The notes under the pieces are model-generated. The model was not told the DNA's origin, ran no database searches, and saw only the letters and a program-made list of their open reading frames with translations. Shown piece by piece: positions 1 to 6,468 of a stretch of 9,428 nt of DNA. The translations under genes and the position numbers were made by a program. Position 1 is the first letter of the stretch. The number at the start of each line of letters is the position of its first letter. Origin of the DNA: an uncultured Coriobacteriaceae bacterium (GTDB lineage: Bacteria > Actinomycetota > Coriobacteriia > Coriobacteriales > Eggerthellaceae); assembly GCA_902781245.1 (NCBI GenBank), contig CACZIP010000053.1, forward strand, positions 1 through 9,428, given 5' to 3'.

Positions 1-1665
1 GCATTCGCGCTCGTGTTCTTTCCCGAGAGCGAGCCGCACATGGCCGAGGGTGCTGCCGTTATCCTGTTCTACCAGGTAGGTTCGCTGTTCGAAAGCTATG
101 CGGTTGGCAAGACGCGCAAATCGATATCGGACATGATGGACATCGCGCCCGACTATGCCAACGTGTTGAACGAGTCTGGCGAAATCGAGCAGGTCGACCC
201 CTTCGAGGTCGCTGTGGGCTCCGAGGTTGTCGTGAAAGCCGGCGAGCGCATTCCGCTCGACGGCGTGGTCGTCTCGGGGCGTTCGCAGATCGACACTTCG
301 GCGCTCACCGGCGAGTCGGTGCCGCGCGTGGTCGAGGAAGGCGCCGAAGTTGCAAGTGGTTGCGTCAACATGACCGGCATGTTGACGATCCGCACTTCGT
401 CCACCGCCGAGAACTCAACTGTTCAGCGCATCTTGGAACTGGTGGAAAACGCCAGCGAGAAGAAGTCCCGCAGCGAGACCTTCATCAGCCGCTTTGCACG
501 CATCTACACGCCTGTTGTGGTGGGCGTCGCGTTGCTCATGGCCATCGTCTGCCCGCTGTTCCTCGGCTACAGCTGGACGCAAGGTGTTTCCAGCGCGCTC
601 ATCTTCCTGGTAGTCAGCTGCCCATGCGCCCTGGTCATCAGCGTACCGTTGTCGTTCTTCGGTGGCATCGGCGCTGCCAGTCGCAAGGGCATCCTCGTGA
701 AGGGGTCGACGTATCTCGAGGCCCTCTCCAAGGTCGACACCATCGCTTTCGACAAGACGGGCACGCTCACCAGCGGCACGTTCGGCGTCTTTGCCGTGCA
801 TGCCCATGGCGGTGTTGACAAGGACCTGCTTCTGTCATACGCCGCTCACGCCGAGTCGTATTCCAACCATCCCATCGCGCTTTCGGTGGTGGACAGTTAT
901 TCCGGCGTGATCGATCGCGACAAGATCGAGAACGTCGAGGAGATTTCGGGCGAGGGCGTGTCTGCGCGAATCGACTCGCATGAGGTGCTCGTCGGCAACG
1001 ACAAGCTCATGGCGGAAAACGGCCAGCTCTACCACGATTGCAAGCTCGTCGGCACCATCCTGCACGTTGCGGTCGACGGCGAGTATCTCGGCCACATCAT
1101 CATTGCAGACATGATGAAAGACGATGCCAAGCAGGCCATCGACAACCTGCATGCTGCCGGCGTGAAGAGAACGGTCATGCTAACGGGCGACCGCAAGGAA
1201 GTTGCCGAAGCTGTGGCTCGCGAGCTCGGTGTGGACGAGGTTCGCGCGCAGTTGATGCCTCAGGACAAGGTGGATGCCGTCGAATCACTGCTCGAAGCCA
1301 ATGCGGGCACGAACCACAATGTGGCATTCGTCGGCGATGGCATCAACGACGCACCTGTGCTCATGCGTGCCGACGTGGGCATCGCCATGGGCGGCATGGG
1401 GTCCGACGCTGCCATCGAGGCGGCCGACATCGTGCTCATGGACGACAAGCCCTCCAACATCGCGCGCGCCATCCGCATCGCCCGCAAGACGCTTCGCATC
1501 GTAAGGCAGAACATCGTGTTCGCCCTGGCGGTGAAAGTCGTCATCATGATCCTCGCACTGCCCATGATCGGCATTGCCAACATGTGGCTGGCCGTGTTCG
1601 GCGACGTGGGAGTGTCGGTGCTCGCCATCCTGAACGCCATGCGCTGCCTGAGCGTGAAGGAGTGA
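1..1665 (+). CDS. cadA: Heavy-metal translocating P-type ATPase (Zn/Cd/Pb, P1B-2), 5'-truncated by window edge
   Basis: This is the C-terminal ~555 residues of an inner-membrane metal-efflux ATPase. The frame is open from base 1, so the true start and any N-terminal metal-binding domain and first helices lie outside; the GTG at 13 is not a believable start. P-type landmarks appear in order: TGES of the actuator domain (307-318), the CPC metal-site motif in a membrane helix (619-627), the phosphorylated Asp in DKTGTL (751-768), the SNHP motif of the nucleotide domain typical of P1B pumps (862-873), TGD (1183-1191) and GDGINDAP (from 1333). The last two helices carry the Lys (1534-1536) and Asp (1603-1605) expected of the Zn/Cd/Pb subgroup rather than Cu pumps. 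It would use ATP to export divalent soft metals. No metal regulator is visible in the window. It converges on proA, and its TGA stop lies inside an inverted repeat. Family is certain; the exact metal is inferred. Confidence 0.95.
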   Translation, partial: AFALVFFPESEPHMAEGAAVILFYQVGSLFESYAVGKTRKSISDMMDIAPDYANVLNESGEIEQVDPFEVAVGSEVVVKAGERIPLDGVVVSGRSQIDTSALTGESVPRVVEEGAEVASGCVNMTGMLTIRTSSTAENSTVQRILELVENASEKKSRSETFISRFARIYTPVVVGVALLMAIVCPLFLGYSWTQGVSSALIFLVVSCPCALVISVPLSFFGGIGAASRKGILVKGSTYLEALSKVDTIAFDKTGTLTSGTFGVFAVHAHGGVDKDLLLSYAAHAESYSNHPIALSVVDSYSGVIDRDKIENVEEISGEGVSARIDSHEVLVGNDKLMAENGQLYHDCKLVGTILHVAVDGEYLGHIIIADMMKDDAKQAIDNLHAAGVKRTVMLTGDRKEVAEAVARELGVDEVRAQLMPQDKVDAVESLLEANAGTNHNVAFVGDGINDAPVLMRADVGIAMGGMGSDAAIEAADIVLMDDKPSNIARAIRIARKTLRIVRQNIVFALAVKVVIMILALPMIGIANMWLAVFGDVGVSVLAILNAMRCLSVKE

Positions 1666-1691
1666 GTCAAAGGGACAGTCCCAATGACTCA
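1663..1691. repeat. REP-like inverted repeat between convergent cadA and proA
   Basis: TGAGTCA (1663-1669) and TGACTCA (1685-1691) are exact inverse complements. They enclose a second perfect inverted repeat, GGGACAGTCCC (1672-1682), with AA on each side as the only mismatched pairs. The left arm begins with the TGA stop codon of the ATPase. There is no T-run on either side, so it is not a classic terminator, though a hairpin here could block or protect the 3' ends of both convergent transcripts. It shares GTCCC-AATG-CTC with the element near 3800, which suggests a dispersed repeat family. Confidence 0.6.
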
Positions 1692-1710
1692 TTTGTGATT
1701 CGCAGGCTTT

Positions 1711-3012
1711 TTACAGGTCCTTGAAATGGAACGAGCGCTTGCCGGTGGCATAGTCGCCCACGATGTGACCGTGTCCTTCGATCTCGTACTTGTAGGTGAC
1801 GAGGCCCTCGAGGCCCACGGGCCCGCGGGCGTGCAGCTTCGACGTGCTGATACCCACCTCGGCGCCGAAGCCGTAGCGGAAGCCGTCGGCGAAGCGCGTC
1901 GAGCAGTTGCGGTAGACGCCTGCCGAGTCGACGAGCTGCATGAAGTGAGCCGCCGCCGCATCGTCTTCGGCCATGATGGCATCGGTGTGGTGCGAGCCGT
2001 AGCGGTTGATGTGCGTGATGGCCTCGTCGATGTCGTCGACGATTTTGATGGAGAGGATGAGGTCTAAGTATTCGGTGGCCCAATCGTCATCGGTCGCAGG
2101 GTCGCAGTCGATGATGGCTTGCGTGTCGGCATCGCCGCGCAGCGTCACGCCGGCCTCGGCGCATGCAGCAGCCAGCGGAGGCAGAAGCGAAGGAGCAACT
2201 GCGCGGTGCACGAGCAGCGTCTCGACGGCGTTGCAAGCGGCGGTGTACTGGGTCTTCGCGTCAATGATGACGGGAACGGCTAGCTCGACATCGGCCGACT
2301 CGTCGGCATAGATGTGGCAGATGCCGTCGGCGTGGCCCATGACGGGGATGCGCGTGTTGTCCATGATGTAGCGCACGAACGAGTTGGATCCGCGCGGGAT
2401 GAGCAGGTCGACCGAGCCGTCGCAGGCGAGCAGTTTGCCGATGTCCTCGCGTGCCTCGATTTGGAACATGCACAGTTCGGGCATGCCGGCAGCCGTTGCG
2501 GCGGCGTGGATGAGCTCGAACAGCGCCTTGTTGGTGCGCATCGTCTCGCTGCCACCTTTCAGGATCGAGCAGTTGCCGCTCTTCAGGCACAGCGTCGAGA
2601 TCTGTACGAGCGCGTCGGGGCGTGCCTCGAAGATGACACCGATGACACCGATGGGGCAGGCGATGCGGCGCATACGCAGCCCTTCGTCGAGCTCACGGTC
2701 GAGCAGCACGGCGCCGACGGGGTCGGCCAGTTTGATGAGGTCGTCGATGCCAGCGCAGACGTCGTCGAGCTTGTGCTGGTCGAACTTGAGGCGCTTGACG
2801 ATAGCGGGCGCAACGCCGCTCTCCTCGGCGGCGGCGAGGTCGGCCTCGTTGGCTTCGAAGATAACAGCCGCATTGGCGGCGAGCGCTTCCTTGATCGCGG
2901 CGAGCGCCGCATTGCGCGTCTCAGTGGACGTTGCTGCAACCTCGGGGCTCGCGAGTTTCATCTCACGCGCGATTTCGGCGATTTCGATCGTTGCGTTCGT
3001 TTGGTCTGACAT
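1711..3012 (-). CDS. proA: Glutamate-5-semialdehyde dehydrogenase (gamma-glutamyl phosphate reductase)
   Basis: Second step of proline synthesis: NADPH-dependent reduction of gamma-glutamyl phosphate to glutamate-5-semialdehyde in the cytoplasm. The protein has 433 residues (E. coli ProA 417) in the aldehyde dehydrogenase fold. Visible marks are the nucleotide-binding stretch PIGVIGVIFEARPDA (from about residue 120), LKGGSE (161-166), the catalytic Cys260 in QYTAACNAVETLL, and the family signature at residues 325-346 (V, A331, H334-I335, Y338-G339-S340, H342-T343-D344, I346), which fits completely. The ATG start is supported by AGGAG (complement of 3018-3022) about 5 bases upstream. A TATACT -10 box lies at 3064-3069 on the same strand, so it can be transcribed separately from the GNAT gene upstream. 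The usual partner proB is not adjacent, so glutamate 5-kinase must be encoded elsewhere. Intact and confidently identified. Confidence 0.97.
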   Translation of the reverse strand: MSDQTNATIEIAEIAREMKLASPEVAATSTETRNAALAAIKEALAANAAVIFEANEADLAAAEESGVAPAIVKRLKFDQHKLDDVCAGIDDLIKLADPVGAVLLDRELDEGLRMRRIACPIGVIGVIFEARPDALVQISTLCLKSGNCSILKGGSETMRTNKALFELIHAAATAAGMPELCMFQIEAREDIGKLLACDGSVDLLIPRGSNSFVRYIMDNTRIPVMGHADGICHIYADESADVELAVPVIIDAKTQYTAACNAVETLLVHRAVAPSLLPPLAAACAEAGVTLRGDADTQAIIDCDPATDDDWATEYLDLILSIKIVDDIDEAITHINRYGSHHTDAIMAEDDAAAAHFMQLVDSAGVYRNCSTRFADGFRYGFGAEVGISTSKLHARGPVGLEGLVTYKYEIEGHGHIVGDYATGKRSFHFKDL

Positions 3013-3063
3013 GGGCTCTCCTATCCGGCTTGCGGGTGGGCGACGGTGATGTCTCTTGTGTCC

Positions 3064-3069
3064 AGTATA
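3064..3069 (-). promoter_or_regulatory. Probable -10 box for proA
   Basis: Read on the minus strand this is TATACT (5 of 6 to TATAAT), placing the transcription start near 3057 and leaving a leader of about 45 bases before the proA ATG. No good TTGACA lies 16-18 bases upstream; TTGCAAC is present (complement of 3083-3089) but 14 bases away, too close for a standard -35. The same TTGCAAC occurs in front of the bcp -10 box. Confidence 0.4.
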
Positions 3070-3103
3070 CGGCCTTGTGTCGGTTGCAACGACGGGATAA
3101 TGG

Positions 3104-3126
3104 TCGACGTTCTCTCTTTACGTCGA
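3104..3126. repeat. 7-bp perfect inverted repeat upstream of the proA promoter
   Basis: TCGACGT (3104-3110) and ACGTCGA (3120-3126) are exact inverse complements around a 9-base pyrimidine loop. It lies in the 151-base gap between the GNAT stop and the proA start, centred about 58 bases upstream of the predicted proA transcription start. It could be a protein-binding site or a hairpin ending the GNAT transcript, but no T-run follows on either strand. Function unknown. Confidence 0.45.
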
Positions 3127-3163
3127 GCGAGAAGTATTCGGTTGTTTTGAAGTTGAAGGAGCG

Positions 3164-3685
3164 CTACGACATTACCTTCACGAAGCGGAACAAGCCCTCA
3201 TCGCTTCCAGGATAATCGCCGGCATCCTCGGTGGAGAACTCAGGGTCCTCGTGGTACTTGTTGAAGTACTCCACGATGTGGAATCCGCAGCGATTCACGT
3301 AGAAATGGATGTTGCGCTTCTCGTGGTAGGCGGTGACGAGCTCCCAGATTTGCGTTTCGGGATAACGCGCCTCGATGGCTTGCCATGCAGCCTGGCCAAG
3401 ACGTAGGTTCTGCTTGTCGGGGTCGATGAAGAGGAACTCGAGCGTTTTGCGCACTTCGCCGCCCGTGATGACAGCGCCTCCGATGTCCTTGCCCTCGTGG
3501 ACGATGCTCAGTGCTTCGGCGTTTTCTCCGTCGAGGGCTTCGTCGACGTCACGTTGAGGTGGGATGTTGCCCAGGAAATCGGGGAAGTCCGAACGCGTTG
3601 CGTAGGTGAATGCTTTTTGCAAGCGCTTGACGAAATCGTCCAGATCCTTGTATCCAACGGGAACGAGCTCAACCGTTTGCTGCAT
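3164..3685 (-). CDS. GNAT-family N-acetyltransferase, substrate unknown
   Basis: A 173-residue cytoplasmic protein with the GNAT layout: a strand pair at about residues 58-73 (LSIVHEGKDIGGAVI), the acetyl-CoA motif A region at 81-106 (TLEFLFIDPDKQNLRLGQAAW), then a strand with W114 and the C-terminal motif B (HFYVNRCGFHIVEYFNKYH, about 127-145). The pyrophosphate-binding loop reads Q-N-L-R-L-G where the consensus is [Q/R]xxGxG, so Arg replaces the first Gly; this is tolerated in parts of the superfamily. The ATG is preceded by AAGGA (complement of 3692-3696) at 6 bases spacing, a good ribosome site. It would transfer an acetyl group from acetyl-CoA to an amine, but nothing identifies the acceptor. 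It is divergent from the beta-helix lipoprotein gene and codirectional with proA, with a 151-base gap that argues against tight coupling. Confidence 0.85.
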   Translation of the reverse strand: MQQTVELVPVGYKDLDDFVKRLQKAFTYATRSDFPDFLGNIPPQRDVDEALDGENAEALSIVHEGKDIGGAVITGGEVRKTLEFLFIDPDKQNLRLGQAAWQAIEARYPETQIWELVTAYHEKRNIHFYVNRCGFHIVEYFNKYHEDPEFSTEDAGDYPGSDEGLFRFVKVMS

Positions 3686-3712
3686 ATTCGGTCCTTTCTA
3701 CGGTTGTGGTTT

Positions 3713-3718
3713 ACTGTA
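3713..3718 (-). promoter_or_regulatory. Possible -10 box for the GNAT gene
   Basis: Read on the minus strand: TACAGT (4 of 6 to TATAAT), 27 bases upstream of the ATG, giving a leader of about 20 bases. No convincing -35 hexamer is seen at standard spacing, so this is weak. Confidence 0.25.
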
Positions 3719-3777
3719 GCGCACTGAGTGGGGAAAGGGGAATTTGGTTCTTTCTTGTCGGTAAAACCTACATGATT

Positions 3778-3813
3778 TTGGGGGATATGAACAGGAGATG
3801 GACCTGTCCCCAA
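3778..3813. repeat. REP-like hairpin in the leader of the lipoprotein gene
   Basis: TTGGGG (3778-3783) pairs with CCCCAA (3808-3813). Inside it ACAGG (3791-3795) pairs with CCTGT (3803-3807); the left arm carries an extra bulge of about 7 bases. The right half, GGACCTGTCCCCAATGGCTC (3800-3819), shares GTCCC-AATG-CTC with the element at 1672-1690, which points to a common repeat family. It sits between the GNAT start and the lipoprotein start, where it could affect leader folding, but no function can be shown. Confidence 0.5.
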
Positions 3814-3897
3814 TGGCTCGCCTTCTCTAAGGTTTCTTTCAGGTTGCTGCGTCATCATTTCATGCATCGTAGGAATCTTTGGAATCTGAACCGACGA

Positions 3898-3903
3898 GAG
3901 GTG
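3898..3903 (+). promoter_or_regulatory. Ribosome binding site fixing the lipoprotein start
   Basis: GAGGTG lies 6 bases before the ATG at 3910. The frame stays open upstream to 3706, but no upstream start has a comparable site, and a start at 3910 puts a standard lipoprotein signal peptide at the very N-terminus. Confidence 0.7.
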
Positions 3904-3909
3904 AACTTG

Positions 3910-5361
3910 ATGAACAAGAGCAAGAAGATAACAGCGCTCATTGTTGCAGCCATGCTATCGGTCATGGTTTTCACGGGATGTACGGGCACGAGCTCTGCGT
4001 CGGATAGTGCGAGCGCTACTTCCGCAAGCTCTTCGATGCAGTCAAGTTCGATGGGTGCACCGCCAAGCGGCAGCTCCTCGATGGGCGAGCCGCCCTCGGG
4101 AAGCTCCGGTGGCCCCGGTGGCGCTCCTGGTGGCGGAACATCCGATTTCGAATACACGGCAGCCACGGAAATCACGTCGGCTGACTCGCAGGACGGCCAA
4201 ACCTATGCTTCCACGACAACTGACGAGAGTGCACTGATTGTGAACACGGCTGATGATGTGACCCTGTCAAACATCACAGTTACGAAATCTGGCGACTCGA
4301 ACGGCGGTGACAACTGCAACTTCTACGGGCTGAATGCTGGCTTGCTCGTGATGGGCGGTTCGACGACCACCATTAACGGGGGCACGATCGAGACGAACGC
4401 AAACGGCGCCAACGGCATCTTCTCGTACGGTGGCAACGGAGGCCACAATGGCGGCGAGGGCGACGGTACGACGGTCAACGTGAGCGACGTGACCATCACC
4501 ACGACGGGCAGCGGCTCGGGTGGCATCATGACCACCGGCGGCGGCGTCATGAATGCGAGCAACCTCACCATCACCACGAGTGGCGGATCGTCCGCGCCCA
4601 TCCGCACCGACCGCGGTGGCGGCACGGTCAACGTTGACGGCGGTACCTATACGTCCAACGGCCTCGGCTCGCCAGCGATTTATTCAACCGCTGACATCAA
4701 CGTGGCCAATGCGACCCTCGTGTCCAACCTGTCCGAAGGTGTGTGCATCGAAGGAAAGAACTCCATCACGCTCACCGATTGCGATCTGACGGCAAACAAC
4801 ACGAAGTGCAACGGGCATGCCACGTTCTACGATTCGATCATGATTTACCAGTCGATGTCGGGCGATGCAGATAGCGGCACCTCGTCGTTCAACATGACGG
4901 GCGGCACGCTCACGAGCAAGAACGGCCACATCTTCCATGTGACCAACACCAATGCGATCATCAACCTCGATGGCGTGAAGCTCGTCAACGAGGATGCTGC
5001 CAACATCCTGTTGTCGGTATGCGCTGATGGTTGGAGCGGTGCAGGCAACATCGCGATGCTCAATGCTACAGGCCAGACGCTTGACGGTACCATCCTCGTG
5101 GGCAGCGATTCGACCTTGACGCTCAACCTGACCAACGGCTCTACGTTTACGGGCGCAATCAGCGGCGAGATCGAGAATGCAAGCGGTGAGACCGTCTCGA
5201 CTGAGGTGGGCACCGTGGATGTGACGCTCGACTCCACGAGCACGTGGACCCTGACGGCTGACACGTACGTGACCTCGTTCGACGGCGATGCGGCAAACGT
5301 CATCTCGAATGGCTACACCCTTTATGTGAACGGCGTGGCCCTGAGCGGCACGAGCGCATAG
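3910..5361 (+). CDS. Secreted beta-helix lipoprotein (adhesin-like), function unknown
   Basis: A 483-residue protein beginning with a lipoprotein signal: basic MNKSKK, a hydrophobic run (residues 7-22) and FTGC with Cys24 as the lipidated residue (F at -3 is less usual). A low-complexity Ser/Gly/Pro linker follows (25-78), including two tandem copies of SSMG[A/E]PPSGSS and a GGPGGAPGGG tract. From about residue 80 to the end it is rich in Thr, Ser, Asn and Gly with many short strand-and-turn units (VTLSNITV, TTINGGTI, TVNVSDVTI, VMNASNLTI, TVNVDGGTY, DINVANATL, SITLTDCDL, TLTLNLTN), as in right-handed parallel beta-helices. Stretches resembling a recurrent family of gut-bacterial surface proteins include DNCNFYG (134-140), RTDRGGGTVNVDGG, and DSIMIYQSMSGDA (308-320). 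It probably sits on the outer face of the membrane, tethered by lipid, and may bind glycans or surfaces. No catalytic residues can be named. It is monocistronic, with a terminator behind it. Confidence 0.85.
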   Translation: MNKSKKITALIVAAMLSVMVFTGCTGTSSASDSASATSASSSMQSSSMGAPPSGSSSMGEPPSGSSGGPGGAPGGGTSDFEYTAATEITSADSQDGQTYASTTTDESALIVNTADDVTLSNITVTKSGDSNGGDNCNFYGLNAGLLVMGGSTTTINGGTIETNANGANGIFSYGGNGGHNGGEGDGTTVNVSDVTITTTGSGSGGIMTTGGGVMNASNLTITTSGGSSAPIRTDRGGGTVNVDGGTYTSNGLGSPAIYSTADINVANATLVSNLSEGVCIEGKNSITLTDCDLTANNTKCNGHATFYDSIMIYQSMSGDADSGTSSFNMTGGTLTSKNGHIFHVTNTNAIINLDGVKLVNEDAANILLSVCADGWSGAGNIAMLNATGQTLDGTILVGSDSTLTLNLTNGSTFTGAISGEIENASGETVSTEVGTVDVTLDSTSTWTLTADTYVTSFDGDAANVISNGYTLYVNGVALSGTSA

Positions 5362-5388
5362 CGCCTGCCAACCAAGTAAAACTCGGAG

Positions 5389-5418
5389 CGAAGGCCGCCT
5401 GCGGGCGGCTTTCGTTTT
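5389..5418 (+). terminator. Rho-independent terminator after the lipoprotein gene
   Basis: An 11-base-pair stem, CGAAGGCCGCC (5389-5399) with GGCGGCTTTCG (5404-5414), is closed by loop TGCG and contains one G-T pair. TTTT (5415-5418) follows directly. It starts 28 bases after the stop codon and separates the lipoprotein gene from the radical SAM gene. Confidence 0.9.
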
Positions 5419-5479
5419 GCCGACTTTACCGACAATCGGTCAACTCTACGAAGTTGGTGAGAACTGGTTGGTTCTTGCT

Positions 5480-5485
5480 TAGAAT
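5480..5485 (+). promoter_or_regulatory. Possible -10 box for the radical SAM gene
   Basis: TAGAAT matches TATAAT at 5 of 6 positions and lies 41 bases before the ATG at 5527. A promoter is expected here because a strong terminator lies just upstream. The nearest -35-like hexamer, TTGGTG (5454-5459), is 20 bases away, longer than ideal. Confidence 0.35.
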
Positions 5486-5526
5486 GCAATCAAACGCAAA
5501 TCGCAAGTTTTGAAGCGGGAGAAATC

Positions 5527-6420
5527 ATGCATTACACCGGTCCGACGTACAGGCCACCATACGAGGCAGAGTCGTTGCTTTTGCAGGTCACTGCTGGCTG
5601 TTCGCACAACAAGTGCACGTTTTGCAGCATGTACCAGGACGTGCCGTTCGAGGTGTCGCCAATTGAGGAAATCGAAGAAGATTTGATTCAAGCTGCACGT
5701 TATGGCGACTTTTGCGATCGCGTGTTCCTCGTGAACGGCGATGCGTTCTGCTTGAGTTTCGAGCGTTTGGCCGAAATTGCCGAGCTTGTGCATCGTTACC
5801 TGCCGCGTATCGAGTCAATCGGTGGCTACGCTTCGATCAACAACGTCCTGGCCAAGACCGAAGATGAACTGCGCGAGTTGACGCGTTTGGGCTATGCGGA
5901 TTTCAACATTGGGCTGGAATCGGGCCTAGACGACGTGCTTGCTTACATGAACAAGGGCTACACGTTATCGCAAGCACGCGAGGCATTCGCTCGCCTCAAC
6001 GCAGCAGGCATGCCATTCAACTTGAACATCATCACAGCGGCGGCAGGTCCCAATCGCATCGTCGAGCATGCTGCGGCCAATGCCGCCATCGTGAACGAAG
6101 CGAAGCCGACGCTGATCTTCGTGTCGCCCCTGCATATCGACCCTGGCGCGCGCCTCGAAGCGCTCGTCGCAGAAGGCGATTTCGAGGAGTGCGTCTTAGG
6201 CGATTACATCACCGAGGAAATCGAGTTCCTCAAGCGGCTTGATGTCGAGGACTGCGTGTTCTTCGGGTTGCATGTATCGAATCCCGTGCGTGTGGCAGGC
6301 CTGCTTCCGTGCGACAAGGAACGCCTCGTGCAAGAGCTCGAGCAAGGGTATAGGCATTTTTCCGATTGGCAGCTCGAGAAGGTGCCGCCCAAAGGTTCCG
6401 AAGGTCGCATGATTGGCTAG
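5527..6420 (+). CDS. Stand-alone radical SAM protein with CX4CX2C cluster motif
   Basis: A 297-residue cytoplasmic radical SAM enzyme that would bind a [4Fe-4S] cluster and cleave S-adenosylmethionine to a 5'-deoxyadenosyl radical. The cluster motif is GCSHNKCTFCSMY with Cys25, Cys30 and Cys33. The spacing CX4CX2C differs from the canonical CX3CX2C, but CSHNKCTFC-type motifs recur in one branch of uncharacterised radical SAM proteins. Other core features are NGDAF (70-74, at the place of the GGE SAM-binding motif), YASINN (101-106) and IGLESG...NKG (128-144), typical of the later barrel strands. The protein is little more than the core barrel, without a cobalamin-binding or TRAM domain and without an obvious second cluster domain, although extra Cys residues exist (63, 74, 222, 233, 252). 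GGGAGA 5-7 bases upstream supports the ATG. It is probably monocistronic. Substrate unknown; it could be a modification or rearrangement enzyme. Confidence 0.9.
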   Translation: MHYTGPTYRPPYEAESLLLQVTAGCSHNKCTFCSMYQDVPFEVSPIEEIEEDLIQAARYGDFCDRVFLVNGDAFCLSFERLAEIAELVHRYLPRIESIGGYASINNVLAKTEDELRELTRLGYADFNIGLESGLDDVLAYMNKGYTLSQAREAFARLNAAGMPFNLNIITAAAGPNRIVEHAAANAAIVNEAKPTLIFVSPLHIDPGARLEALVAEGDFEECVLGDYITEEIEFLKRLDVEDCVFFGLHVSNPVRVAGLLPCDKERLVQELEQGYRHFSDWQLEKVPPKGSEGRMIG

Positions 6421-6434
6421 ATTGGTGTATGGCT

Positions 6435-6462
6435 TGTGTCAGAGAACCGTTCCCCTGACACA
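6435..6462. repeat. REP-like inverted repeat / possible bidirectional terminator between the radical SAM gene and yaaA
   Basis: TGTGTCAG (6435-6442) and CTGACACA (6455-6462) are exact inverse complements, with GAAC-C-GTTC (6444-6452) as a second symmetric element inside. It fills the 48-base gap between two convergent stop codons. There is no T-run, so any termination would be by hairpin stalling. Layout and TGWGTCA-type ends resemble the 1663-1691 element. Confidence 0.6.
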
Positions 6463-6468
6463 CCGTAG

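Noticed and set aside
1038..1724. 228-codon plus-strand frame within the P-type ATPase
   Set aside because: Arg/His/Cys-rich shadow of the ATPase nucleotide-binding domain, without a plausible start or motif.
2314..3009. 231-codon plus-strand open frame antisense to proA
   Set aside because: It overlaps a fully convincing ProA, has no recognisable domain, and arises from the GC-rich third positions of the real gene.
3508..3867. 119-codon minus-strand frame overlapping the GNAT start
   Set aside because: Out of frame with the well-supported GNAT gene, covers its promoter region and a repeat, and has no domain.
3706..3909. N-terminal extension of the lipoprotein frame
   Set aside because: The open frame runs to 3706, but the extra residues are unlike any protein domain, cross the REP-like hairpin, and would bury the signal peptide. 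ATG 3910 has the ribosome site.
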